DNA of 64,000 nt from Tetrastigma voinierianum (taxonomy: Eukaryota > Streptophyta > Magnoliopsida > Vitales > Vitaceae), in assembly GCA_016808115.1 (NCBI GenBank), contig JAEQBH010005081.1:372001-436000 (forward strand), written 5' to 3'. The stretch's first letter is position 1; every line of letters begins with the position of its first letter. The notes below the pieces were generated by a model that saw nothing but the letters and a program-made list of their open reading frames with translations, was not told the DNA's origin and did not search any database. The position numbers and the translations under genes are program-made. Shown piece after piece: positions 1 through 11,619 of this stretch.

Positions 1-840
1 TATTTTCCACTAAAAAGAAACTCTATCACGCTTCACTAAGCAAGAAGTTCTAAAGAATACACACTATTATCAATTTACAATGTATGGTTTTGAATACACG
101 GCCACATCCCTAATCTAACCTCATTTATTTTTTTCAATTCCTAAACTTCAAGTTCTCATTTAAAAAATTAAATCTTATTTAGGCGAAAATTTCAAACCCA
201 CCTCGCTTACATTTTATTTTTGTTTTTTTGTTTTTATACTTGCCTTTTATTTTTATTATATTAAAATTAATATATTTCATAAAAATAAAAATATTATGTA
301 TTTTTATAAATTATTTATTAAAAACATTATAATAATAATAATTATTTATATTAAAGTATAAAATAAAATAATAAAAATTTACTTTTAAAATATAATCGAG
401 GAGGGGCGGGAGTAACAATATCTAAACCCGTCTTGAACCTGTTTCGGATTTGAGAAAATAAACTCAAACTCGCTAAAAATCCGATTACAATTAAACCAAA
501 CTCATTCCATTAAGAGCGAGACGAGGCGAAAATCTGAAATAATCAATTCCGTTGCTATCCCAACTCGTTACCTAATATTAAAAACAAATACCCTAATTTA
601 ACATAAGACTATTGCATCGGTACCTCAAAAGCTTATATTTAATATTAAGTAAAAAAACAAACACCATCTAAGTCTTTTCCAATAAGAAGAATGTCCCTCA
701 CGCGTCAAGCACGACTTTGTTTCTACTCCGACATGGGTTGGTAAATAATATATATATTTAGATTTTACTTTCATTATCTTCAATGTATTTTGTTTGATTC
801 GTATCTAAATTTCACCCATATATGTTTGTTTTTACCTTCA
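1..840. other. AT-rich intergenic DNA, no gene seen
   Basis: Strongly AT-rich, with long runs of A and T and no coding signal on either strand. About 390-560 is less AT-rich and holds words such as GAGGGGCGGG and GAGACGAGGCG, which resemble repeat remnants, but no ends or target duplication could be found. Positions 825-841 form a pyrimidine-rich stretch ending in CAG, which could be a splice acceptor for the exon that follows. Confidence 0.5.
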
Positions 841-841
841 G

Positions 842-1096
842 GGTCTCATCGGAATGATAGGGCTGAGGCACCAGTATCTTGAAGGTTTTGATTCAGATTT
901 TTTGCACATCAGTTTACATTCTACTGAAAAAGTGATGAGTCTTGAACAAAATGGGTTGAAAAAAGGAGAAAAAAATGAAGAAAAAGAATTTCATCAAGAA
1001 ACCAGTGAAAAGGCAATTAGCTTTTTAAATGAGTCATTGCTTTTCCTCGATATTAACTCGAACCTCGTACATTTACAGGAAACATCGAGCAATTAG
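842..1096 (+). CDS. Possible terminal exon of an unrecognised gene
   Basis: An open stretch of about 84 codons runs from just after a pyrimidine-rich tract ending in CAG (a plausible 3' splice site) to a TAG at 1094-1096. The frame is open upstream of its first ATG (854), so an exon is more likely than a whole gene. The peptide is mixed and soluble, with a lysine/glutamate-rich middle (around residues 30-50) and a more hydrophobic end (ISFLNESLLFLDI). Its composition is more protein-like than neighbouring random frames. I do not recognise a family. No preceding exons are visible within 840 bases, so the rest of the gene would lie left of the window. It could also be chance or a retained gene fragment. 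The end overlaps the start of a fold-back repeat. Confidence 0.25.
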   Translation, partial: GLIGMIGLRHQYLEGFDSDFLHISLHSTEKVMSLEQNGLKKGEKNEEKEFHQETSEKAISFLNESLLFLDINSNLVHLQETSSN

Positions 1097-1375
1097 GCCT
1101 TTTTTAGTATCCTCGTATTTAGTTGAAAATAGCATAAGTCTTCAAATCCTTGCTTTTTTTTTGCATATTAAGTCTCACTTTGGAAATGGCATAAGAAACT
1201 TGAATTTGATTTTTTATTATAAATAGAGTCTCAACAACCTGAATTTATATCTGAATCTAGGCTCTATTTATAATAAAAAATCGAAGTTGAACATTTTTTA
1301 TGTCATTTTCAATATGCAAAAAAAAAAAAAAATCATGAAAGTATTTTTTTATGCTATTTCCCCCATATTTTAACA
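1085..1375. repeat. Long fold-back (inverted repeat), MITE-like
   Basis: Two arms face each other around a loop of about 30-40 bases. The inner arms, about 1153-1229 and 1259-1332, pair closely: AGAGTCT against AGGCTCT, then a shared TTTATTATAAATA core, then matching ATGCAAAA ends. Weaker pairing continues outward, where GAAAATAGCATAAG near 1120 matches TTATGCTATTTCC near 1355. No open frame spans it. It is probably a degraded MITE or fold-back element. A hairpin small-RNA precursor is an alternative. No clear target duplication was found. Confidence 0.5.
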
Positions 1376-1934
1376 TAAACTTACAAATTTCAAGGTTGCC
1401 TTCCAGTCACATTTCAAAATAAAATAAGCCGCTCTCGCCGCATGACAGCCTAAATCCATTTTAAAAATTTAATTCAGTAGAATTCAGATTTTGTTAAACC
1501 TCCAAACATAAGGGTTGTATTTAGAATTAAGAATTAAGTAAGATTTAATTAACAAGTATCATAAATAAATTTTCACTTTTATTACTTAATTATAAATGTT
1601 TGGAAAAATAATAATCCAACAGAGTAGCATCCAAGAGCAGGTTAACTGATGATATTTAAAGTTATAAGCTTTGAAAATTTTGATTTGATTAATTCTTTAA
1701 GATTGTGAAGTGTCCTCGATCAATCAATCTTAAATGTAGAGATGACAATTTCGCAAGTTTTTTCTTAACACTCGCCTTACTCTGTCCTTTATTAAGATGG
1801 ATATCTCGGAATACAATAATTAAGGATATCGGAATACAACTCGCCTTTCTTTTCCACTATTCTTAGGCGTTTTCTTCTAATTGTTTTCAAGTGGTAGAAA
1901 TCTCATGGGGGAGAAAAGAGAGAAAGCTTACAAC
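1376..1934. other. AT-rich intergenic DNA
   Basis: No coding potential, RNA gene or clear repeat seen. The only structure is a short near-repeat around 1795-1850 (ATATC and GGAATACAA words occurring twice). Confidence 0.4.
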
Positions 1935-1942
1935 CTTTGAAG

Positions 1943-2321
1943 CAGGGATGAAAATATCCGATATATCCGTCGATATATCTCCGAGACATATCCGATATCT
2001 AACACGTTTCGACACGAGCATCTGCTGAATACTTAATCGATATATCGGCTTTCAATCGATATATCGCAAATATCGCGCCCGCAAGACACGCACGCTGCTA
2101 GCTTTAATTTTTCTAAAATATCCGAGAGTATATCGCGATATATTTAAATAAGCAGATTCAAATTCGACTGATCCAACGGGCATGATCGATCACTGAACAA
2201 TTTAATTTTCGATATATCGATATTCATGTAAAAATATCCACCGATATATCTCCAATATATCCGATATATCCATAAAATCCAAGTACCGATATATTCGTCG
2301 AAATCGATATTTTCATCCTTG
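1943..2321. mobile_element. hAT-type MITE, 379 bp, with perfect 8-bp target duplication
   Basis: The element is flanked by identical CTTTGAAG copies at 1935-1942 and 2322-2329. Its ends are terminal inverted repeats: CAGGGATGAAAATATC on the left, and CAAGGATGAAAATATC on the reverse strand at the right. An 8-bp duplication plus CAGGG-type ends is the signature of the hAT superfamily. There is no transposase, so it would need one in trans. The inside holds seven exact GATATATC words (1960, 1972, 2039, 2058, 2211, 2243, 2263) and several one-base variants, clustered towards both ends. hAT transposases are known to bind short subterminal repeats, so these may be binding sites. That is inference. 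Confidence 0.85.
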
Positions 2322-3330
2322 CTTTGAAGAAGATAATCTCTCGCTTTTTTTTTCTTTATTTGAAAGATGAGGAAAACAAAGCCAAATGTCTCAAGCCTAA
2401 TGGTTCGTGAAGTTGCATGACCCCTTCACCACATGCCATAACTTAAAATCCAAAGATTTTACGTTAATCCAGTTTTATCTTATCTGGGCTCATAAAGGAG
2501 AATGATCATAACTCCTGATTAGTTCGTGTAGAGTTAGAACCTAGTAACGATTATAAAATACAATGATTCTAAAAAAATGACTTTCCTTTTTGTGGATCAA
2601 AATAGGTTCAACAAATAAACTAGTCAACACAACAAAACCGACCAAACAACAATAAATCAACTACAATGAGACAACAATTTTTTACATGAAAAACCCTTAA
2701 ATAAAAAGGGTAAAACCATGGGACCCGTAAGACACTTAAGCTTCCACTATTTAAACAATGACAATAATGAGTTACGTTAAGTTCTTCTCTAGGAAGTAAG
2801 AGGCTCACAACAACAATACATCAATAATATCACTCTTGGAACACCAATACAACAAACATCATTCCCAAGAATAAATAACTCAAGAGAGAAAAGGAAAAAT
2901 TTCATCGATGGGTGGAATTGCCAAATATATATTATGGAGAGAGCTCACCAACTATCAACACCACTAGGATTCAAGAGCTCATTGAAATTAGTGGTGGGTC
3001 TGGGAGGTTGCCGGATCTGGAGTGAAGTGGGATTGGGAGTAGATAATCGTTGAAGAAAATAAAGAAATGAAAGATGTTTTTATATTTGGAGAACAAGATG
3101 GAAGCTCAAGACGAGCATTTTTTTAGGGCACCAATATGAAAATGAATTCCCCAAAAGGCACAAAATATGGTACACCCACCTTTTGCTGCCCCTTTTTTAA
3201 TAATTTTTCCCTTTATGTTACATTAACATAATTTTCCCTTAATAGTGTTTAAGGTTATTTTCTTATGATTCTAAATGAATAAATAAGGCCAATGAGGCAT
3301 AGCTGTGGTTAAAGAGTTGGGTGGTACATA

Positions 3331-3376
3331 AAAAAGAGGTAGCAGTTGATTATTCGTAGGTACAGCTACCTCTTTT
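3331..3376. repeat. Small hairpin with 12-bp arms
   Basis: AAAAGAGGTAGC (3332-3343) and GCTACCTCTTTT (3365-3376) are exact reverse complements separated by 21 bases, one of which repeats the word ATTCGTAG. No function is evident. Confidence 0.4.
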
Positions 3377-4400
3377 CAATTATTCGTAGACCTAACCAGC
3401 CTTGAAATGCACTCTTCATGCATACCAAATGCATAGGGCTCACAAAATTTGATAGGATTCATCAACAAACTAATTCAATATGATTTTTACTTATTCAGCT
3501 GATTATAATTACTTTGGTCAATTTACACAACTCAAGCGACAAACGGAGCTTATTTTCAGGTTAACTCCATACACCCAATTTTTTGACCATAAATTGCGTC
3601 AAATTGTTATAGGTTATTCATGTCAAAGTTAGTACGTTAAACCCAATTATAATCTTAAATGAGTTATTCATAATCAGATTAATTGGGTCTTGTTTGAATA
3701 AAAATTTTTCATATAATTATTATTCCTATCATGTTTGAGTTGATCAATGTTAGAGAATACTTATAACACAATCCATTGACACGAACTACAAATGCACAGT
3801 TTTGTTTATACCCATCATTTTTAAGTTATCGTTACATGACAAAGATGATCTGTACAATATAAAGAAATGGATAAATAAGACGTTCCAAGTTTTGTTTATG
3901 CATGCTTGATGTTACAAGGCTTCTTTTCATTAAGAAATTGAGATAAACATTTTGCTCTCAAGTGATCGAAATTTTTTACCAAATACAATACAAATCTTTC
4001 CCCCTGACGGGATTTAAGAAGATATTGAGGAGAATTCTATTTTTGTTGTATAGACTCGGGACTAAAAGGCAGAAGAGATAAATTAATTTAATGCCACAAC
4101 AGAAGAAAACATTACTCTACATTATAGTCAGGTTTCCAAATCAAAGACGGGCTCCTTCTACAAAATTCTGAATGTACGCTAAGAACATTTAATATTCAAA
4201 TACAAATTAACCAGGTAAACATGAAAACATGTCCAAATTTAATAAGCATGGAAGAGCCAGAAATTTGTTAAGGCAATAGAGTTTTGGAGTAAAATACTAT
4301 TTTTCAAAAAAAAAAAAAATTACAAAATTAGTTTGTATTTGAAACTTTTGCTCAATTTAGTGCCTTTGGACTACATATGCAACAATTAGGATAATGCCCA

Positions 4401-4487
4401 TGTCCTGAACAACGGCTTATCATTTTAAAAAAAATTAAAATGTCACTGTCCTGAACAACGGCTTATCATTTAAAAAAAATTAAAATG
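4401..4487. repeat. Two-copy tandem duplication, 46-bp unit
   Basis: The unit begins TGTCCTGAACAACGGCTTAT at 4401 and again at 4447, followed in both by an A-rich stretch. It is a simple local duplication in non-coding DNA. Confidence 0.6.
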
Positions 4488-5439
4488 CCAAATTATATGA
4501 AATTATAAAGATTACGTTTGATATCAAAAATCATAACTTTCCCAAATTTGTATGGTTTTTAGTATAAATAATCTTTTTAGTTTAAATAATTTATCTAAAA
4601 AAATCCACTCTTACACATTTGTTGAATCAATCAATAATCAAATACAAATTATTAAAATTAATGATATCTCACTTGATTCACCTATTGGTACTATTTTTGT
4701 GTTTGAGAAGATTTATTGTAATTGTAATAATAATAATAATAAAATTAAAGTGATAGTAATTCTTTAAAAATATGAAATTACTATCATTGTACTATGTTTA
4801 TTATTGTTATTATTATCTTTAAAATATTTAAAATAGAAAATCATTATTATTATTTTTGACATCAACTTATTTAAAAATTATTGAAACGAGAATAATGAAG
4901 TGATAAGATTTGATAAACTAATGGGTTTGAACAAAGATTTGATAAATTGATATTTAAAAAATATTTACTATTTGATATTAAAAATAATATTATTTATCAA
5001 TACAAATTAGCACACAAGTTATTTATTAATTCAAATATATTTGTAAATATTTTGAAAATTTCATAACAAGCACATCCAAGGTAGCCTTAAATCCCAAATA
5101 AACCTGCAAGTTTTATTTTAAAATATTTGCAAGTTTTGTTTTTATTTCATAAGTTGTATCCAGTTATGTATTATCATTTTAATATGCATAATCAGGAAAT
5201 GTTCAATGGATTTTTGCATGAAGCTCAATTATGACCTGTAAGTTTGCATCGAGAACAAGAATATATATAAATCATCACCCACATGCATCCAAATTATAAC
5301 CAATTCAATAAACAAGAAATGATCACATATATAAACCAAATTACTATAAATATATAAAAATTGTATACAAATACTAACATATATCAATGAGTCCTACAAG
5401 ATGGAGTCTTTTATTTACTCTTAGACTACTAGAATACAT

Positions 5440-6290
5440 ATGCTAAGCAAGACTAAGGGAGGGTCCCGTAATCTCAAATGGAGCCGATGGATGGCGTTCG
5501 ACGTAAAATGCGGAGCTCAAGGTCGCTTAGGTGGAAGTGCACCCAACTTTGATACAAGGTCAATCATGGTCTCATCGGTCTCATCGATAGGATGCAATGT
5601 AGGGTATGGTAAAATCGGAGATGATAAGGTGATATCTACTGCCATGGAAGCTGACTCTGGCGACACCGGAGATGGTAAAGATGTGGTCTGCAAAGGGGGA
5701 GATGTGGGTGATAATGGTGGAATGACATGTGGAGCGGAAGTCTCAACTGATGTGTAAGTCTGTAGGGGTATAAAAGTATTGGGTGATGGGTAAGTATGGG
5801 GTGTATGGAAGTATCGGGTGATAGGTAAGTATGGGGGCGTTTGGAAGTATCAGATGGGTAAGCATAGGTGCATCAAGCATCAAAAGTAAATATGGGGAGT
5901 GGGTGATAATGGTGGTAATGTCGGCTCAGGTGTACCACGACCTCCCTTACCATCTTGACCGTAACCTCGTCAACCATCACAACTACGACCTTGCCCACCA
6001 TCACGATCATGACCTTGTCGATCAACTCTCCCTCTCCCTCTCCATCTCCCTCTCCATCTCCCTTTACCTCTAATGGGTTGCATACGAACTAGAGTGGATG
6101 ACATCGGAGGTCTAATGGATGGTCCACGTGAAGTAGATGCCTCCTGATTGTGTCCAGTGATGCGATGCTCCTCTCTAATATGGTATAACACTGATCTAGC
6201 AATATGAGGTAAGTCGTATACCAATCCTGTGGTAGCCCCACGCGATCGACTAGCTATGTCAGTTAGGGCAAAGGTCTAAAAGAACCAACC
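5440..6290 (-). pseudogene. PMD pseudogene, piece 5 of 5 (C-terminal exon)
   Basis: Read on the minus strand from about 6290, the frame gives a segment ending in YDLPHIARSVLYHI, then EEHRITG, then an RG/GR-rich stretch and a proline/serine-rich tail. This is the usual C-terminal layout of transposon-type plant mobile domain proteins (the MAIN/MAIL1-related family, often annotated as phosphatase 7 long-form homolog). The RG-rich part (GRWRGRWRGRGR) is encoded by a CTCCCT-type microsatellite at about 6020-6062. A TGA at 5970-5972 interrupts the frame, but recognisable tail sequence continues to about 5440. PMD proteins act in the nucleus in gene silencing and genome stability. This copy is broken. 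Confidence 0.65.
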
Positions 6291-6379
6291 AAACAATTAT
6301 AAATACATAATCTATTGATTCAAATTTGAAAAACACTTTAGAATCACAAGACTCTAACTTACCAAAATCTAAGTAGTAC

Positions 6380-7134
6380 CGGCTGTAGTATGGTACCTCA
6401 TATCATCCTTATGGAGTGGTGGGTGTCATAAAACATCATGTAATACGACGATACCACTACATATATGGATCATGGAAGTCTATAATACCCACCATAGGGG
6501 GTGTAGTGATGATTTTGCCCGCTCGCATATCCTATAAGGCAACGTATGGAGCATGATATGTTGCCTAATCTCTTTGAAGTCATCCACGTCCATCCACTCT
6601 ATGTAGTTGTTGCTCATAAGAGCAAGATGGAGGCATTTCCTGGTGTAGCCTCAAATCACAAGACTGCTCAGATTTGATTTGCCAATTTCTAATAATCCCC
6701 ATAAACATAAGCGTGATATCGTCACAAATCCCTTAATCAGATAAGTAGATATCTGGTAGATGGTTAACCAATTTTCCGACATATGGCTACCATAAGACCT
6801 ACACATTTACATTTGATGTTAATAACGTTGATGTGAATATGAATGAAATTACTATAGAACCATCTACTTTTACACATATCATTACTTGATCAAGAGTCTA
6901 TGCATTTAGTTTATCTCGGTATAGGACGAGTACATTGGATGGGTTATGCACCCATGTCAAAGGTACTCTCCACCTACACCTTAATGGAAGAGGTGGCTCT
7001 AGCTCAGCCACAGGCTCATCCGGTAATCCATCGTGGACAACCTCAGCTACGTCTCCATTGACGTTGTCATCATGTAAGGCATGAGCGACTGGAGGTGCTA
7101 GATAGGCTGTTGGTCGCCCAAAATCGGGTCGCAG
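6380..7134 (-). pseudogene. PMD pseudogene, piece 4 of 5 (second half of the PMD domain)
   Basis: The minus strand from 7143 down reads GRPTAYLAPPVAHAL, then the diagnostic block PLRCRWRVPLTWVHNPSN followed by YRDKLNA (about 6895-6990). In PMD proteins this is the conserved C-terminal part of the domain. Just after it a TAG interrupts the frame where a glutamine codon is expected. Lower down, IEWMDVDDF (about 6600) and a WYRRIT-like block with stops (about 6445) follow in the expected order. Several stops and at least one frameshift show the copy is inactive. Solo LTR C separates this piece from piece 3. Confidence 0.65.
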
Positions 7135-9469
7135 GTCACTTTATCCGCCCGACCAAGTTAGCGGATCCGAACCAAAACCCGGGGATGCCCGACCAAAGCC
7201 ATTAATCAAAACCATTTATCAAATACATTTTATTAATATAAGCGTTTTCGTTCTCAAATCTTTGTGGAAACGATTTTAATTTGGGGCAAGCTCATAAACA
7301 TTTACAAATTATACAAAAGTACAATTTCTATAAAGGCATATCAAGCCTTTTCAAAATGATTTACAAAATAGATGTTTAGAGTTCAAATTGTTTTTACAAA
7401 ATATCAATGTTAAAAAGAAATGGAGTGAATGCATATGTTGGAGCATACTCTGCATTCTTTCTCTATGACTCGACGCTCCTCGATCTTGCCTTTTGTTCCT
7501 ATTCAATCGGTACCTGCGCATTGATAAAAACAATACGGTAAGCATTTTCATGATTAGTGTGATTCATATTAATTCCATTTTCTGCTTTCGGGCTTTGAGT
7601 AAAATCATGAAGTTTTACTAAACAAACTTTCAAATCTTTTTGGATGATCAATGTCAATACAATACATATACTTATTTCATATACAATCATTTATGGTTCA
7701 TTGATCATCCCAAATATACACTTTCATATGTAATAAATCATTTATAACCAAATTATGCATTCACCATGCTCTTTTCATTTCAATTTGCAATCATGCTTTT
7801 CAATACCAATATGTTAACAATTCAAAGTCAATTCAGTTCTACCCTTAACGAATTTAACTTATGTTTTCTATATACAGGATATCGAAATCACTGGCACGGT
7901 CCCACTAGGCTGCAAGCTGGTATAAAAACATTTGTTTTCTAACACAGTTTGGTCCCGTTGGGCTATTGATTGGTTATTAAAAACCAATTAATGAACACTA
8001 CCGATACTGTCCTGCTAGGCTGCTGATCAGAGTGACACATCAATATGTTTGTTCGTAGTACTCCTAATTTAACCCTTTACTGTATACCAATCTATCCCTT
8101 AATGCGACTAAACAGCTTAACATTCTATTAAGGGCGTTCAAACTTTATATCAAAATACGCATAATATGTACAATGTATAAATGTCTATTTAATACTATGC
8201 AATTTTCATATGCAAACATTTCACAATCAATTGCCTCAAATCACTTAAAACAAATCAATATGCTTTTCTTATACATTTAGAATAAACATTTCAAAAATTG
8301 AAACGAGAATAAGAGAAGATAGAACAAACCAATCTATCTCTTTCTTTTTGCATTGCCGTCAATCTCGGTCTTAGGTTAGGTGATCCTCATCGACCCCTAG
8401 CAAATTACACATATCACATTTAGTGAACTAGCACTAATCACACTTAATGAATATCGTCGAGGCGGCGAGGTACGGTACGTTTTTCACTTAGTTTCATTCT
8501 TAATTGAACCTCCATTAATCATTTGTTAAGGTCCTTAAACTATTGGTGTACGAATACGAGGTGTTCGGAAACAAAAATAAGAAATTTGTTCACTATGAAT
8601 AATAGCTATGCAACGGCATAGCCCTCCGCTGTGGCTTACCCGAGGGGTGCCTGGGATACCTTGTCTCACTTCACAAATGGTAGCATCCCACATCGCGGCG
8701 CTGGTTCCTACTTAAGGTGTATATCTGCTTTGCTCGATTTTTCGGGTTTTCCTTCCTTATGATTTTTCTTCAAAAATCACCCTAAAATCCAAATGAAACT
8801 CTAGAAATCACTCCTAAAGGCATTTTAATATCATTCTAAATCAACCATGAGCAAAACCCACGAATGGATTAGGGTTTTTCTAACCCAAACATTATTTACA
8901 ACTTTCTAGGGTTTAGGTTCTTACCTTAAATCCCTTTGAATCTTCTTCACCCAAGATGCTTGATCACATAAAAGCAAGAAATGGGAAGAAATCACCAACA
9001 ATCTTGATCTTCTCACCTTGCCCTAGCTTTTCTCTCTCTCTCTCTTGTCTCCAAAACGTTTTTGCTCAAATGAGTATTCTAAGATCAAATGTGGTATAAT
9101 ATCCCTTATTTCCCTTAAGGCCATGTTTGGCTCTTTCATTAAATCCCACTTTCCATTTTTCTCACTTAAAGCTTACTAGTCTCCTTATTTGCACATTCAC
9201 TTATCATTTATTTCACATTAGCATTTAAGCTTACTACGACTCTTTGGTCCTCATTTTACTAAATTTCCTCCAAATTTGCCCTTTTCACTTCTTATTTAGG
9301 TTCGACACTTTCGTTTTAGCATACAATATTTAATCATATGCACATATATTCATTTCACTTTTCACAATTTAACAATTTATCGCCTTTAAAACCTAAGTTT
9401 AGTACTCAATTTATACCCTAATATAGAATAAAATTCATTATAGAAAGTCTAGGTATTTTGAGGTGTTAC
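7135..9469 (-). mobile_element. Solo-LTR-like element C inside the PMD pseudogene
   Basis: Both neighbours are parts of one PMD reading frame, so this stretch is an insertion. On the minus strand it begins GTAACACCTCAAAATACC (high end) and finishes GGGCGGATAAAGTGAC (low end). These resemble the ends of elements A and B (TGTAATACCCC, GGGCGTTACA). There are no gag or pol domains, and the length (about 2.3 kb) fits a long LTR left after internal recombination. I could not find a matching target duplication. The inner part is AT-rich, with degenerate repeats such as GGTCCCACTAGGCTG near 7900 and 8005. It is related to A and B or only of similar type; the middle is diverged. Confidence 0.45.
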
Positions 9470-9646
9470 TGTGCTCGCCCACGTGAACTCTCTCCCAAGA
9501 CCATAACTCGAATACAAAATAAACAAAAAGTAAGCAAACTAATTATATGTCAGTATAAGGAATGTGTATATAATAAAATAATGTTATGGATACCTGTAAC
9601 AGTGTAATACAACCGTTAATACCGTGTCTACAATCCAAGCTGGCTA
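9470..9646 (-). pseudogene. PMD pseudogene, piece 3 of 5
   Basis: On the minus strand, 9646-9597 reads SLDCRHGINGCITLLQ and 9515-9475 reads SWERVHVGEH. In intact PMD proteins these two blocks follow each other (a GC-x-x-LLQ block, then W-x-WER). About 80 AT-rich bases lie between them, starting with GTATCC, and may be an intron. Element A lies on the N-terminal side and element C on the C-terminal side. Confidence 0.55.
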
Positions 9647-10322
9647 TGTAATACCCCAAATTATACCCTAGTAGTTTATTACATTTTAGGGTATAATATA
9701 AGTACAATTTGCATGTATCGGAAATTTAAGTACTAAGGGTAAATTAGTAATTTTCCAATTAAGGACCCAAGGGACAAAAGATAAAAAGATTATATGTTAA
9801 AGTAGAAATATGATAAGTTGATTTTCAAAGAATGAAGTGGAAGGACTAATAAGTAAAAATGAGAAATTTAAGTTCAAAAGGGGATAGACTAAACATGGTA
9901 TTCTAAGAATTTGGGGATTTCCCATTTTGTTTGCTTTGGAAGCTAGGGCTATGATTTTGGGAGAGAACTAACTGGCTGCTTCGCTTCATTTGGTTCGAGA
10001 TTCAGGCTGTCTTAAGTAAGAAGAAAGGAAGAAAAGGAAGCAAGAGAAGGTTTCAAGAAGATTAAGGTATGGAATTGTATGGAAAACTATAAGTATGGAA
10101 ATCTCTCATTTGATGTATGGAAATTTGGTATTTGTTAGGAAAATAACCTAAATCCCTCTTTCTCTATGTTTGGGTTAGGGAAAACCCTAACTTTCATTAT
10201 AAGGGTATTTTTGGGTTGCCTTAAGTTAGATTTGAGAGTTGTTTTGCTTTGCTTTGGTTTTGATTGGAAAATTTCTTATGAAAAAGGGGAAACTGCCCAC
10301 TTCTAGCAAATCCGACACTCTA

Positions 10323-10472
10323 TGCCTAAGCGTAGGAGCGCTCGCCTTAGCGTAGGTCTCCGCCTAGGTGTAGGAACCCACGCCTAGGCAAACTCGAGGC
10401 CTGAATTTTTGAACTTTCTAATCCGCCTAGGTGTGGCCGTGCTTCGCCTAAGCAAACCTCTCCGCCTAGGCA
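10323..10472. repeat. Cluster of CGCCTAGGCG-like palindromes in element A
   Basis: Seven near-palindromic 10-mers related to CGCCTAGGCG start at 10323, 10343, 10361, 10381, 10424, 10445 and 10463. Spacings within the two groups are 20, 18, 20 and 21, 18 bases. Confidence 0.7.
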
Positions 10473-10762
10473 TACCCGAAAAACTCGCTTTGTTTTCCCT
10501 TCCGTTAATTCTAGTAATCATCCATTGGATTAATGGAGGATCCTAATAAGTGAATGAAAGGGTCCATACAAGTATACAAGTGATAGGAAAAATGCTCTGA
10601 ACCTCACAACCTTGGTGAAGCTTCGCTTTGCCTTGACGATCCTGTCATTGAGCAAACATTGTTTCTTGCCGCTTATTTGTTAATGCGATTAAGAACAATA
10701 TAACAAGCTTAGTAATACATATAATTGTATGTTTGCTTAAGACCGAATAGTGAATGAATAGA

Positions 10763-10900
10763 CACCTCTAATTAGTGTGACGACACTCTCTGTTTAGTGC
10801 TTTGACACTCTCTGATTAGTGCGATGGCACTCTCTGTCAGTGCTACGACACTTCTGCTTTATGCTACGTCGCCTCTATTACGTGGGCAGGCACGTATTGT
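10763..10900. repeat. 21-22 bp minisatellite in element A
   Basis: Units start at 10763, 10784, 10806, 10828 and 10849, for example CACTCTCTGATTAGTGCGATG. Each unit junction makes an interrupted palindrome of the form AGTG-N6-CACT. The array decays towards 10900. The same array occurs in element B. Confidence 0.7.
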
Positions 10901-11619
10901 GCTTCAACACCTATGTTCAGTACCGTACTGTACCTTTGGGTACCTATTGTGCTATGTCCCTCTTATTCATTATTTCTGGTCTATACAAGCAAACATTTAA
11001 ATGATAAGAATCTGAATAATGTGATATATGGAAATAATTATACGAAATCACAAGTCACTTCCTGCTATAACTTATGTTGTACCTACGTACCCTCCGTACA
11101 AGATTTCTGTTTTGTACTCCTATGGGAGATATGAAAATTATGATATATGAACTGTTGAATATGTATACTGTAATTGAGGACCATTGTTGTGGTCATATAT
11201 ATATTATTTGTTTTCCCACTAAGCTATAAGCTTAGCACGGGTGTTTCATCTGTGTAGGTAATGAAGAGGACATCTGAGGCATTTTGCATTTGCCAGGGCC
11301 AACACAACAATAGGAGTCCACCATATGTAGGTCTTTGACTTTGTTTTGTAATGTAAATGTAAAATTTTGTAATAGTGGAATTTGTGTAAGTACAAGTAAA
11401 TGGGAATAAAGAATATATGTACAAGAACATTTAAACGCCACTACGGTGGCAGTATTACTAGTATATTTTTGGAAGAATTCATGGATTTAAGTTATGTCAA
11501 TATGTACAAGTTTGGATGTATATTTTGAAATGGGCCCACCAATGTCAGAAAATCAGGTAAAGGAGTCCCAATCCCATGTGGCGTCCCATCATCCACCTAA
11601 GCGAGGGATGGGCGTTACA

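Larger units (their letters stand above)
2330..5439. other. AT-rich intergenic DNA, no gene supported
   Basis: Only short, low-complexity frames occur here. Apart from the two small repeats listed separately and an AAT-rich microsatellite around 4722-4745, I see nothing that can be named. Confidence 0.4.
9647..11619 (+). mobile_element. Solo-LTR-like element A inside the PMD pseudogene
   Basis: It starts TGTAATACCCC and ends GGGCGTTACA, typical LTR ends (TG..CA) with a short inverted TGTAA/TTACA. It has no coding domain. It is clearly related to element B, with matching start, middle (a 21-22 bp minisatellite) and end (the shared block around GCCAGGGCCAACACA at 11294 and 19689). It splits the PMD exon between pieces 2 and 3. 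The 5-bp flanks (GGCTA and AAGTT) do not match, so it may have arisen by recombination between elements, or the duplication has decayed. Superfamily is not certain; the ends fit Ty3/gypsy. Confidence 0.6.
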
